A stretch of 64,000 bases of DNA from contig NZ_WPIN01000003.1 of the NCBI RefSeq assembly GCF_009754945.1, positions 620,001 to 684,000 on the forward strand, given 5' to 3'. The DNA is from Spirosoma arboris. GTDB lineage: Bacteria > Bacteroidota > Bacteroidia > Cytophagales > Spirosomataceae. Each line of letters begins with the position of its first letter. The first letter of the stretch is position 1. The position numbers were made by a program, and so were the translations under genes. Shown here one piece after another: positions 1-8,875 of this stretch. The notes under the pieces were generated by a model that saw nothing but the letters and a program-made list of their open reading frames with translations, ran no database searches and was not told where the DNA came from.

Positions 1-94
1 CTCGAATAATAAGCCATTGATCCGCATTATCCTCAATAACCAGAATTGGAACTGGGGCCGTCTTTCGACGTCGAGGAGTTGAAAGTTTACTCAT
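1..94 (-). CDS. Response regulator receiver protein, N-terminal part only (runs off the left edge)
   Basis: Reading leftwards from an ATG at 94-92, the 31 visible codons end in a beta-1 strand and acidic pocket (VLVIEDNADQW), the start of a CheY-like receiver domain. The same pattern, LLIIEDNDDQW, opens the receiver protein at 24554-25018, so the two look like relatives. The short Arg/Lys-rich leader before the strand is also similar in kind. The phospho-accepting aspartate and the rest lie outside the window. Receivers of this type without an output domain usually take phosphate from a hybrid or PAS-rich histidine kinase. The domain assignment rests only on the leader, the strand and the acidic pair. 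Confidence 0.75.
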   Translation of the reverse strand, partial: MSKLSTPRRRKTAPVPILVIEDNADQWLIIR

Positions 95-161
95 TTAGTT
101 CACTGGGGGAAAAGTAAGAACGAAGTTGAATTTGTGGAGTGTGCGCAACCGCTTAGGTTAT

Positions 162-1004
162 TTAGATTTTATTCAGCTCCCGTTCCAACTCACTTTCCTC
201 CGTTGATGGATTAATACTGTTATCTCCAGTATCAGAATTACGCTGATTAGTAAGTTTTTTGTTTGTAAATGATTTATCAATATTACTATGCGATCTAACC
301 ATCCGCTGTGAGGTATCCGGCAAGTTGGAGATCGACTTTGTACTAGCTTGATTCCTTGAGATTACTACCGTTGCTTTTTTCAGAAGGGGATTCATCCGTT
401 TCTGTTTAACAACCTTCTTCTTATTGAGAGTAGCTTCTGTTTGTGCACTAAGAACGATTGCATTCTTTGGTGTTACAGACAGGCTTTTTGCTTCATCCTG
501 GCAAATTGTTGGGAATAGTTCGCAACGATTGCTGTAGCCTAGATAACCTAATGTCCCTGCTATAATTAGCGTCAGCAAGCTTAATCCCAGTTTTGTTGCC
601 ATTGGTACGACTCGATTTTGCGCTGATCGAATGCCAGCTAGTCGAGATGTCCGCAACACAGGTAAAAAATATGAACTACGTCCATTTAGTGCAATCGTTT
701 CATAGGCATCGCCAGTTTTAATGGTGAGCTGGCCCGTATGTGAACCCATTTTCTGAACTAAATATCGGACATGCACATAGGTGCCTACTACAGCGGGTGT
801 AAGCGTTAGCGTAGGAGCAAAATTTGGGTGGCTATCACTCGCTAATTGAAAATGCTCGGGTGCATCTGTAGAGAGTGTTATAGGCTTATCACTCTGTTGA
901 AACCAAACAGTTATGATCTTAAAGCTGGGACTTCCGGGTAATGTCGGGGAAAACGTCAGAGCAGGTTGATTAATCGTTAATGCAGTCGTCTGCAACTGTT
1001 CCAT
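162..1004 (-). CDS. Membrane-anchored protein of unknown function with N-terminal beta-rich domain
   Basis: The ATG at 1004 is preferred over upstream in-frame starts, because the residues before it are unusual in composition and run into the divergent promoter region. The 280-residue product begins with about 125 residues of beta-rich sequence, followed by one hydrophobic segment at about residues 140-160 (GLSLLTLIIAGTLGYLGY). A Lys/Ser/Asn-rich, probably disordered tail ends in an acidic stretch. No signal peptide precedes the beta domain, so the N-terminus is probably cytoplasmic and the low-complexity tail outside, though the topology is uncertain. It is divergent from the LytTR gene at 1229, with 224 bp between the starts. 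I do not recognise a family. The neighbouring receiver and LytTR genes suggest a signalling role, but that is only context. Confidence 0.6.
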   Translation of the reverse strand: MEQLQTTALTINQPALTFSPTLPGSPSFKIITVWFQQSDKPITLSTDAPEHFQLASDSHPNFAPTLTLTPAVVGTYVHVRYLVQKMGSHTGQLTIKTGDAYETIALNGRSSYFLPVLRTSRLAGIRSAQNRVVPMATKLGLSLLTLIIAGTLGYLGYSNRCELFPTICQDEAKSLSVTPKNAIVLSAQTEATLNKKKVVKQKRMNPLLKKATVVISRNQASTKSISNLPDTSQRMVRSHSNIDKSFTNKKLTNQRNSDTGDNSINPSTEESELERELNKI

Positions 1005-1228
1005 ATTATGGGTATAATAATAACAATGGTTAATAGAACTGTTTTGCCAAGATTGGCCTGGGTCTATTTTCACAATAGCATACTTAACAAGCATTAGCTT
1101 TATTAAGTATCTGTATATCAATTCATTTAAGCGAAATGATGAGGCAATGGGCGGTTTGCATACTCTTTCCCAACAAAACCAAATATATTCTGTAACCGTA
1201 CATACAAATAGCACCAAATAAGATACAT

Positions 1229-1576
1229 ATGAATACTATCCAGTTGGTAGGTCACCCCGAGCCAGTGCTCATCAATTCAATTGTCTGGCTGGAAGGAGAA
1301 GCAAATTATACTCGGGTACATTATCTGGCCGGCCCTTTTGCAATCGTTACACAGCCACTCCATTGGTTTGAGCAAAACATCGATTTTATCCGTGTACATC
1401 GCTCAGCCATTATCAATCCAATGTACGTCCAAGAGTTCGGTCAGAAACGAGGCCGATCGGGATGGATTCGCTTGATTAACGGTAAGGTTATACCCGTTTC
1501 ACGTACGCGGCTTGAACAGACAGAAACCAGACTTGTACAGGTTAATAGTCACCTGCAACTGGACAATAACCTCTAA
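1229..1576 (+). CDS. LytTR-type DNA-binding regulator without receiver domain
   Basis: The 115 residues are essentially one LytTR DNA-binding domain. It has the early core (INSIVWLEGEANYTRVHY), the central motif (FIRVHRSAIINPMYV) and the late strand with a basic residue (GKVIPVSRTR). LytTR domains bind promoter repeats through loops of a beta fold. Most have an N-terminal receiver, which is absent here, so input must come from elsewhere or the protein acts constitutively. It is divergently transcribed from the membrane protein at 162-1004, and they could share a control region. A second LytTR-only protein lies in the phage-derived region (49788-50177). The family assignment is firm and the targets are unknown. 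Confidence 0.88.
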   Translation: MNTIQLVGHPEPVLINSIVWLEGEANYTRVHYLAGPFAIVTQPLHWFEQNIDFIRVHRSAIINPMYVQEFGQKRGRSGWIRLINGKVIPVSRTRLEQTETRLVQVNSHLQLDNNL

Positions 1577-2045
1577 CTAAGTACCTAATTATCGTTTAAA
1601 TGGCGGTGTTTTTATTGTAAAGGTTGGCTGTTCTGATTGCCTCATTGATTAACCATTACCAGTCTAATCGAATTTCAGGTGCCTTAAAAGAGCCATCCTT
1701 TACAAAGATACTTCCTTCCTATGCAGCATAGATAGTTAATTTCCAAGCTGGTATTAGTTGGAAAATTTATATTTTACACAATATAAGTTCAATAAATTTG
1801 TTACTGTTAAGTATTTATCATAAATAAATAGTAATCAAAATATTATTAAATAATACAAATTGCCACTTATTAGTTAAAAATATAAACAAAGCAGTCTGTT
1901 CTTCTTTTTTTTCTTCAGAAGCTTACCCATCTAATTTTATAGGAGAATCAGCCTGAGAAGAGGACTCTGCTAAGTCAGATGGTCTTACTTGTACTTTGGT
2001 CACTCAGGCTCGTAATTCTGTAAACTACTCAACGCTGTTTCAATA
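1577..2045. other. Intergenic, AT-rich, no gene seen
   Basis: About 470 bases between the LytTR gene and the glycosyltransferase, with long A/T-rich runs at about 1750-1900. A TATCTTTG box, like the Bacteroidota -7 element, occurs on the minus strand at 1710-1703, but it points towards the antisense strand of the LytTR gene and no partner gene is visible. A promoter for the downstream glycosyltransferase presumably lies here, but I could not fix it. Confidence 0.5.
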
Positions 2046-2942
2046 ATGTATGCACCTGTGCTTTTATTTGCGTACAAGCGCCCTACCGAATTACAGGCAA
2101 CGCTTCGGGCTTTACAAGCCAATCATCTGGCTTCACAAAGTGACTTATACATCTTTGTGGATGCTCCCAAACGACCAGATGACGTTCCTAAGGTAAATCA
2201 GGTTCATCAGATACTAGATGCGGCTTCCGGTTTTCGTACGATTTATCGAGACTATGCAACCAGTAACATTGGCTGTGCTGATTCAATTATCCGGGGAGTA
2301 TCGCAGGTACTTGCCAAGCATCCATCTGCAATTATCGTAGAGGATGACCTGATTACAGCTCCGAATTTTCTGGATTTTATGAATCAGTGTCTGGTGAAAT
2401 ATGCGGAAAACAAACGCATTTATTCAGTTGCTGGTTATACGTTACCTTTTTCGCAGCCCGCCAATTATGCCTCTGATGCCTACACTATTCCCCGTCATTG
2501 CCCCTGGGGATGGGCTACCTGGGCTGATCGCTGGCAGTCGATTGACTGGGGTATGAAAGACTATCCGGAATTTGCGCTTGACAGCCAACAGCAAAAAGCA
2601 TTTATGCAGGGAGGCTCAGATCTGGTTGGCATGTTACGAGATCAGATGGAGGGACGATCTGATGCCTGGGATATCCGTTTCTGCTTTAATCGATTTAAAG
2701 GAAATGGGTTATCGATTTACCCAACCAAATCGAAAGTGCAAAACATTGGGTTCGGCAAAGATGCTACCCATACCGATATTTTTAACCGCTATAAAACCCA
2801 ATTGGACGAGGGTACACAGCGGACTTTCGAACTGCCAGAATTAAATCAACCAACCGATTACTATCACCGCCAGACCCTTCGTCATTACAGTGTTCCCGTC
2901 AGAATTTATAACCGATTAAAGACACTGGCTGGAATGCGCTGA
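2046..2942 (+). CDS. Glycosyltransferase, GT-A fold (GT2/GT13-like)
   Basis: The 298-residue soluble protein starts with a GT-A nucleotide-sugar binding strand (APVLLFAYKRPTELQATLRAL). The metal-binding acidic motif appears as VEDDL at about residues 98-102, where a DxD motif is expected. An aromatic-rich acceptor region (CPWGWATWADRW) follows near residue 155. This layout is typical of family-2-like or GNT-I-like transferases from surface polysaccharide loci. There is no signal peptide or membrane helix, so it should act in the cytoplasm. It is followed after 83 bp by a beta-helix lipoprotein, and the pair is separated from the main polysaccharide operon by a strong hairpin at 4509-4560. Donor and acceptor are unknown. 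Confidence 0.8.
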   Translation: MYAPVLLFAYKRPTELQATLRALQANHLASQSDLYIFVDAPKRPDDVPKVNQVHQILDAASGFRTIYRDYATSNIGCADSIIRGVSQVLAKHPSAIIVEDDLITAPNFLDFMNQCLVKYAENKRIYSVAGYTLPFSQPANYASDAYTIPRHCPWGWATWADRWQSIDWGMKDYPEFALDSQQQKAFMQGGSDLVGMLRDQMEGRSDAWDIRFCFNRFKGNGLSIYPTKSKVQNIGFGKDATHTDIFNRYKTQLDEGTQRTFELPELNQPTDYYHRQTLRHYSVPVRIYNRLKTLAGMR

Positions 2943-3025
2943 TAGTTTCTTTCCCATCATTCAGATTACCGGCTAACTCGTTTTTTCAAACGGGCCGATT
3001 CGTTACTTACTTTATCTTACTCGTT

Positions 3026-4483
3026 ATGAAGCAATCAATCAGGCTCCAGTTAAGTGCGCTTGTCCTTATCCTTGCCGGACTCGTTTGTTGTAAGACACCG
3101 GACCCTGCCCCAGACAATGTTGTGCAACGGCAAGATACGCTTACCATTACGCGGGTTAGGGCGATCGATTCGACGCCAGTTCCCGCCAGTATTCAAATTA
3201 CGGATGCGGGTAGCGAAGGAATCTTTAAACTGAATGTAGCCGATCAAAGTAGTGCCGATAATACCGGTATCATACTGGTCACCAAGAATGGGTATCGATA
3301 CAAACGGGATTTCCAGGGCGCGGCCAATCTGCTCTGGTTTGGTGTCAAGGAATCGGATGCCGATATTGGTCCTGCTCTGGAAACAGCTATATCGGCTACA
3401 GGAAATATATTTATTCCCGACGGCAAGTATACGCAGCTTACGCCAGTGTATTTAGCGAGTAACCTGACCCTCCGGGCCAATGCGGGCAAGGTGTTGATTA
3501 CACTACCAAAATCGTACGTTTCGCTTTCTAGCCCAGTCGACCCATCTATTCAATTAAAGAACATTCTGGTAGATGGCCTAACCTGGAATGTAACCTCCAC
3601 TGAGAGCAGTTTGAGAGGCCCAATTTACATTGATGGTCCCACTGTTTCGGATCTGACCATTCAGAACTGTACCAGCACCGATGGAGCTGCCAAGGACAGT
3701 ACGAACTGGCTTACATTGAAAATTCAGGCGGGGAAAACGGCAACGAACATTGTTGTCAAGAATAATACAATTCAGGCGAGACGCATGGCCTGCGAAATTT
3801 TCAATCATGATAACTATAATATCTACGCGGGCAAAAACATCACCGTTAGTGGAAATACGTTTTACAATTGCCACTTTGGACTCTCTTTATCAGGACCTTT
3901 ATCGCAGCTTACAGTAGATAATAACTATATAAAAAACTGTAGCCTATATGGAATTGAAATTGCAGGAGCTGCGCAAAATGTGACGATTACGAATAATCGG
4001 TTTGAAGGCACTTTTGACAAGTTTCTTGAAGGCTCTAATGATGGGGACGGAAATGGCTCCATTGTTGGAGGAATGATTGTTACCGGGAACTCGACTGTAG
4101 GTCTGTGCCAGGGCGGCATGCAGTTCTATAATGGTGGAGCAATGCAATTTAGCAAAAACAACTTCCAAATGACGGGAATGCTTGAACTGCTGCATTCCAC
4201 ATCGGGAGGGACATTCACTGAAAATACCATCGTGAGCTCGTCGAATAAAGCAATCATCTGCGACAACACCCCCAATAATACCTTTTCCGGAAATACCATC
4301 TCAAATAAGCCGAATTCCGAAAACCAGGCAACCTTTATGTCGTATGGCAGCAAAGCCACAAATAATGTACTCACAAAGAATAAATTGATTCAGGGCAGTG
4401 GCGGTAAGCCATATGATGCTGTATTAGGTGGTAGCTGCCTGGCTTCACTGAACTATGATGAAGCAGGTAATCCAATACCTTAA
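3026..4483 (+). CDS. Exported right-handed parallel beta-helix protein, probable lipoprotein
   Basis: The 485-residue product has an N-terminal signal (about residues 1-22) ending in an LVCCK sequence, so lipidation at a cysteine is likely although the lipobox is not classical. From about residue 165 to the C-terminus it shows repeated short strands rich in Asn, Thr and Gly (NNTIQAR, SGNTFYNCHFG, VDNNYIKNC, ITNNRFEG). This is the signature of pectate-lyase/NosD-like parallel beta-helices that bind or cleave polysaccharide. A segment near residue 130 (FIPDGKYT) resembles the start of pectate-lyase-like helices. Its place beside a glycosyltransferase and just upstream of the export operon suggests action on surface polysaccharide. 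Whether it is a lyase, a hydrolase or only a binder cannot be said. Confidence 0.75.
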   Translation: MKQSIRLQLSALVLILAGLVCCKTPDPAPDNVVQRQDTLTITRVRAIDSTPVPASIQITDAGSEGIFKLNVADQSSADNTGIILVTKNGYRYKRDFQGAANLLWFGVKESDADIGPALETAISATGNIFIPDGKYTQLTPVYLASNLTLRANAGKVLITLPKSYVSLSSPVDPSIQLKNILVDGLTWNVTSTESSLRGPIYIDGPTVSDLTIQNCTSTDGAAKDSTNWLTLKIQAGKTATNIVVKNNTIQARRMACEIFNHDNYNIYAGKNITVSGNTFYNCHFGLSLSGPLSQLTVDNNYIKNCSLYGIEIAGAAQNVTITNNRFEGTFDKFLEGSNDGDGNGSIVGGMIVTGNSTVGLCQGGMQFYNGGAMQFSKNNFQMTGMLELLHSTSGGTFTENTIVSSSNKAIICDNTPNNTFSGNTISNKPNSENQATFMSYGSKATNNVLTKNKLIQGSGGKPYDAVLGGSCLASLNYDEAGNPIP

Positions 4484-4508
4484 ATCAGGTAGATACACTC
4501 TGAGGTTC

Positions 4509-4560
4509 AAGGCAAGAAAACGTCGATAGGTAAATTTGCCTATCGACGTTTTCTTGCCTT
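4509..4560. terminator. Perfect 22-bp stem hairpin
   Basis: The left arm at 4509-4530 and right arm at 4539-4560 are perfect reverse complements (22 bp) around an 8-base loop (TAAATTTG). The hairpin starts 25 bases after the stop of the beta-helix gene. There is no long T run, but very long perfect stems behind operons recur in this window (37742-37816, 42841-42878), so I read it as a terminator. Confidence 0.75.
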
Positions 4561-4936
4561 AAATGCTCTATAACTGGTTTTTAGCGGAATTTTATGATTG
4601 ATCTACTCCTCAAAATGGTAATTAATTTCTTATCAGGCATATATGCCTATGTTTCTTTGTTATGCAAGATTAATCCTATTTTTTTGTTACTATATTTTAA
4701 ATATAATTAATATTGAGTTTAATAAATATCGAAACAGAAACAAAATTATCAATTTAAGTTTCTGTTGTGCCATTTCCTATTCGTCCCGCTTATGCCATTC
4801 TTAAAAACTCATGATCTAAATTTATAGTAGATAGCAAAGGGATAATAGTGGTTGTATCTGTAAAAAACCATCGTTTCCTGAAGCGTACTTTTTCTTAAGT
4901 AAAGAATACTCAACGTAAGTCTCAGCAGTCAGGTTA
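4561..4936. other. AT-rich leader region of the exopolysaccharide operon
   Basis: About 375 bases with no convincing ORF, very A/T-rich at 4660-4760. It lies between the terminator hairpin and the first gene of the export operon, so the operon promoter and leader should be here. I did not find a clean TTG-N17-23-TAnnTTTG pair. Confidence 0.45.
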
Positions 4937-5749
4937 ATGAATAGCTTATCAACAGACAAACTAAAAAGAAAGGGAAGTATTTTAATCAGTTTTGCAGCTA
5001 TTATTCTCTGGATAGCTTCACTGACCGGTTGCACATCTGCCAAGAAACTAGTTTATTTTCAGGGAGCCACAAGCCGTGATGATACGGTAATGATGCCGGA
5101 ACCGTTTGTTCCAATTATTAAAAAAGGAGATGTATTATCGGTCCAGGTAAGTAGTCTTAACGCAGAAGCATCAGCTTACTTTAATCCACCAGCAGCGACC
5201 GAAAACACTCCATCAATAACAATCGCTAACCCACTAGCCCGAACAACTGGCTATCTGGTAGATACGGACGGAACCATCAAGCTACCGCTAATTGGCCAGG
5301 TAACTGTAGCCGATTTAACAAATGCGAAAGCAGGCCAATTCATAAGTAGTAAGCTTAAAGCCTATCTGAAAGAGCCGACCGTTACAGTACGTAACCTGAA
5401 TTTTAGGATATCGGTGCTAGGCGAAGTAGCTCGGCCAGCTCTGTTTACGGTTCCTAATGAACAAATAACACTGCCAGAAGCCTTGGGTCTGGCTGGCGAT
5501 CTGACCATTTACGGCCGTCGCGACAATGTACTGGTTGTTCGGGAAGAAGGAAATCAACGCATTTTCGCCCGGCTTGACCTAACTCGGCGTGATGCCTTTA
5601 AATCGCCATACTATACACTTCATTCGAATGATGTTGTGTATGTAGAACCGGGTAAAGTTCGGGTAACGAGTGTAGATAGAGTCTATATACTCGCGCCCAT
5701 CGCAACCGGAATTCTATCCTTAATTGCCATCATCGCCACCCGGCGATAA
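4937..5749 (+). CDS. Polysaccharide export outer-membrane lipoprotein (Wza-like)
   Basis: The 270-residue lipoprotein has a signal peptide ending in a lipobox (SLTGC, cysteine near residue 32). It is followed by a Poly_export domain (KKGDVLSVQVSS ... YLVDTDGTIKLPLIGQVTVADLT) and one SLBB-like beta-grasp domain (FRISVLGEVARPALFTVPNEQITLPEALGLAG). A C-terminal hydrophobic helix (residues about 250-266) ends in ATRR. It is shorter than E. coli Wza (about 380 residues), as is usual for Bacteroidota BexD/Wza-type proteins. It should form the outer-membrane export pore and work with the Wzc-like protein 33 bp downstream. It is the first gene of the 4.9-19.8 kb operon. Confidence 0.9.
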   Translation: MNSLSTDKLKRKGSILISFAAIILWIASLTGCTSAKKLVYFQGATSRDDTVMMPEPFVPIIKKGDVLSVQVSSLNAEASAYFNPPAATENTPSITIANPLARTTGYLVDTDGTIKLPLIGQVTVADLTNAKAGQFISSKLKAYLKEPTVTVRNLNFRISVLGEVARPALFTVPNEQITLPEALGLAGDLTIYGRRDNVLVVREEGNQRIFARLDLTRRDAFKSPYYTLHSNDVVYVEPGKVRVTSVDRVYILAPIATGILSLIAIIATRR

Positions 5750-5782
5750 CCCAAAAACAACTTACTGACCAACGTTAATTTC

Positions 5783-8086
5783 ATGAGTATGAATGACAAC
5801 TCCGCACATTCGTATGTTCCTTATCAGGTTGTCTCGGCCGACAACTCAGCTTTACGGACGTATATCATGCCTCTGCTTCGCCACTGGCCCTGGTATGTTT
5901 TATCACTAAGTATTGCGCTGGCTGGAGCCTACGTTTACCTGCTTTACAAGCAACCCATTTACCGAACGCAAGCCAGTTTATTGCTCCAGGACGAAAAAAG
6001 AGGGAATGCACAGGCAAATCCATTGAAAGAACTGGAAGTGTATTCGCCCAAAAAAGTAGTTGAGAATGAACTTGAAGTCCTACAGTCATCCACATTAATG
6101 GAGCATGTAGTGCACACACTTCATTTAGACACCCGCTACTTTCATGAAACCTCGTTTGGGAAGCGTGAAATTTATACGGACTCGCCAGTCTTGATGCTGG
6201 TTGAAGTAGCGAACCCTACGCTCTACAAAAAACCACTGACGTTGTCATTCCCAACAAATCAGTCTGTGCGGATCAACAATACAGAAACATACCTGCTTAA
6301 TCAAGGTATCCAAACTCCCTATGGACGGTTGCGTATCATGACCCGCCAACCTGTAGACACCAAAACAGAGCCTGTTGTGGTTCAGGCGATGCCAGAGTCT
6401 GCGGCTGTGAGTATGTACGCCAGTAAGCTGAAAGTGGAGCCCACCAGTAAAACCTCAACCGTTGTTCGACTGTCGATTGAAGATGCTGTACCGCAAAAAG
6501 GAGAAGCTATCCTGGCAACCTTAATTAATGCGTACAACCAGGCGGCCATCACAGATAAAAACCGAGTTGCTGCCAATACGCTCAACTTTGTTGAAAATCG
6601 ACTGCGCATGGTGTCGGGGGAGTTGTCTTCTGTAGAGAAAGAAGTGGAAGATTATAAATCCACTATGGCTATTACAGATCTGGGTGCTCAGGCCCAATCG
6701 TTTTTACAGACAAGCCAGCAGAACGATACACAACTTAATCAGGTAGCAGTTCAATTGGCTGCATTAAACGATTTACAGGAATTTATTGCAACACAAGCCG
6801 ACAAACGAGGAAGCACACCGGCTACTATTGGGCTGAACGATCCGGTATTACTAGGCGAAATCAATAAACTGTCGGAACTCGAGCTAAAGCGTGACGGATT
6901 GGCGCAAACAACATCGGACGAGAATCCGATGCTTCAAACGCTTGACAATCAGATCAAAGCAACGAAAAACAATATCACCCAGAATATAAAGTCGATGAAG
7001 GCCATGCTGACCAGTTCGCAAGAGCAGTATGCGGCCAAAAACGAAAAGCTGGAAAGTAGTATTCGTACTATTCCACGGCAGGAACGAGCCCTGTTGAATA
7101 TTACGCGGCAGCAAACGATCAAGAATAATCTGTACACCTATCTGCTTCAAAAACGCGAAGAGATGGCGGTTACGTTTGCTGCTTCTGTTGCCGATAGCCG
7201 GATAATTGATGCCGCAAAAAGCACCATAGATCCAGTTAAGCCTGTAGGTATTGTGATTTATGCCCTGTTTAGCCTGATTGGCTTATTAGTGCCAACGGGA
7301 GCGATTGCGGGACGAAACGCACTGAACACACGGGTAACACGCCGGGTTGATGTTGAACAAGTGACGCAGGTACCTATCCTGGGTGAAGTGATGAATAAAC
7401 GTCAACGTGAGACCCTGATTGTTGCTCCAAATCAACGCTCCGTTATTGCCGAACAGATACGCTCTATTCGAACCAACCTCCAGACCTGGACGGAAAGCAG
7501 CCCAAAGCAGGTAATGCTATTTACATCGAGCATGAGTGGCGAAGGAAAATCATTTGTATCGTTAAACTTGGGCGCGAGTCTAGCCCTAATGCGTCAACCA
7601 ACCATTATTCTGGAAATGGACATGCGCATGCCCCGCTTGCACCAACTATTCGATATAGATAACGTGGTTGGCCTTAGTTCTTATCTAAGTGGTGAAGCTA
7701 CACTAACCGATATTATAAAGCCTGTACCAGGACATCCAAACTACTTCATTATTCCCAGCGGCCCCTTGCCTCCTGATCCTTCAGAACTGTTGCATGGCCC
7801 TGCTATGAAAGAACTACTTGAATCGCTACGCGATCAATTCCGCTACATTCTTCTCGACGCACCACCGATTGGTATTGTTACGGATGCTCAGGTTGTTGCG
7901 CCTTATGTCGATTCAACTTTGTTTGTTATTCGCCATGGCGTAACACCTAAACACAGCCTCAAATTACTCGATACGTTGTATCGTGAACAGCGTTTTCAGA
8001 ATCTCAGCATCATTTTGAACGGCGTGGGTGGCAGTGAAGCCTACCATTACAATGACCGGCTTAAGAATAGCTACTTATACCGGTAG
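5783..8086 (+). CDS. Wzc-like chain-length regulator and bacterial tyrosine kinase
   Basis: The 767-residue inner-membrane protein has TM1 at about residues 36-54, a periplasmic Wzz-type domain with coiled coils (about 60-480, including the GNVR-type region near 430) and TM2 at about 488-510. The cytoplasmic BY-kinase domain carries Walker A (SGEGKS, about 583-588), Walker A' (ILEMDMRMPR, about 609-618) and Walker B (ILLDAPP, about 689-695). The C-terminus ends in a short tyrosine cluster (AYHYN ... SYLYR) where autophosphorylation is expected. Such kinases control polymer length and export by cycling between oligomer states with the Wza pore. The position right after the Wza-like gene fits. 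Kinase and Wzz parts are in one polypeptide, as in Gram-negative Wzc. Confidence 0.93.
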   Translation: MSMNDNSAHSYVPYQVVSADNSALRTYIMPLLRHWPWYVLSLSIALAGAYVYLLYKQPIYRTQASLLLQDEKRGNAQANPLKELEVYSPKKVVENELEVLQSSTLMEHVVHTLHLDTRYFHETSFGKREIYTDSPVLMLVEVANPTLYKKPLTLSFPTNQSVRINNTETYLLNQGIQTPYGRLRIMTRQPVDTKTEPVVVQAMPESAAVSMYASKLKVEPTSKTSTVVRLSIEDAVPQKGEAILATLINAYNQAAITDKNRVAANTLNFVENRLRMVSGELSSVEKEVEDYKSTMAITDLGAQAQSFLQTSQQNDTQLNQVAVQLAALNDLQEFIATQADKRGSTPATIGLNDPVLLGEINKLSELELKRDGLAQTTSDENPMLQTLDNQIKATKNNITQNIKSMKAMLTSSQEQYAAKNEKLESSIRTIPRQERALLNITRQQTIKNNLYTYLLQKREEMAVTFAASVADSRIIDAAKSTIDPVKPVGIVIYALFSLIGLLVPTGAIAGRNALNTRVTRRVDVEQVTQVPILGEVMNKRQRETLIVAPNQRSVIAEQIRSIRTNLQTWTESSPKQVMLFTSSMSGEGKSFVSLNLGASLALMRQPTIILEMDMRMPRLHQLFDIDNVVGLSSYLSGEATLTDIIKPVPGHPNYFIIPSGPLPPDPSELLHGPAMKELLESLRDQFRYILLDAPPIGIVTDAQVVAPYVDSTLFVIRHGVTPKHSLKLLDTLYREQRFQNLSIILNGVGGSEAYHYNDRLKNSYLYR

Positions 8087-8166
8087 TCCACTGCTAACGT
8101 GGGCACTTATCTTCGGCTGCAAGGCCGCCACTTATCCAACTTTTGTGCATGCAAAATTGATAGTCT

Positions 8167-8844
8167 ATGCAGGCATCTACCAACGGAAAAACTTTTCAAT
8201 TATACCTCACTTATGATGACCAGTCAAAGCCTCCTACTAGTAAGTGGCTATTGGCTGGTATCAAAAAGAGGGCATTTGACCTTACAATTGCTAGTTTGGT
8301 AACAATAGCTATTCTGATGTGGCTTATTCCTATACTTGTTCTAGCGATTAAGTTAACTTCACCAGGACCGCCCTTATTTATTCAACTGAGAACAGGTCGG
8401 AATGGGCGCGTATTTCCATGTCTGAAATTCCGAACAATGACATATGAGCGTAATGCTAAATTTCGGCAGGCAACTCGAGATGATCAGCGAATAACTCGCA
8501 TTGGGAAGTTTCTACGAAGAACGAATCTCGACGAAATGCCACAGTTCCTGAATGTACTGGCTGGGCATATGAGCATTGTTGGTCCTCGGCCACACCCAAT
8601 ACCGCTCGACGCCCAGCATTGGCATACACTACCCGGTTATAAAGAACGCTATGCGGTTCGACCAGGTATTACCGGATTAGCTCAGGCAAGAGGAGCGCGG
8701 GGTGAAACGGACGAATTATACAAGATGATACAACGGGTACGGTACGATCATTTATACATCCGTCGGCAGTCGGCCCGTCTAGATGCAAAAATTTGCTGGT
8801 GGACAATTAAATCCGCCATATACGGAAACAGAAATGCCTGGTAG
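8167..8844 (+). CDS. Undecaprenyl-phosphate sugar phosphotransferase (WcaJ/PglC-type)
   Basis: The 225-residue protein has a single N-terminal membrane segment (about residues 36-60). The catalytic core of monotopic phosphoglycosyl transferases follows: KFRTM, the TRIGKFLRRTNLDEMPQ segment with the acidic pair, GPRP, and RPGITGLAQ. This enzyme moves a sugar-phosphate from a UDP-sugar to undecaprenyl phosphate on the cytoplasmic face and so starts repeat-unit synthesis. It lacks the long multi-TM N-terminal region of full-length WcaJ/WbaP and is therefore of the short type. It lies 80 bp after the Wzc-like gene. The sugar is not predictable from sequence alone. Confidence 0.92.
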   Translation: MQASTNGKTFQLYLTYDDQSKPPTSKWLLAGIKKRAFDLTIASLVTIAILMWLIPILVLAIKLTSPGPPLFIQLRTGRNGRVFPCLKFRTMTYERNAKFRQATRDDQRITRIGKFLRRTNLDEMPQFLNVLAGHMSIVGPRPHPIPLDAQHWHTLPGYKERYAVRPGITGLAQARGARGETDELYKMIQRVRYDHLYIRRQSARLDAKICWWTIKSAIYGNRNAW

Positions 8845-8875
8845 TCAACTATTTATTCCAATATTTCTCTAGCAA

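Noticed and set aside
1703..1710. TATCTTTG promoter box on the minus strand
   Set aside because: It matches the -7 element but faces the antisense side of the LytTR gene, has no gene of its own and no TTG partner was found.
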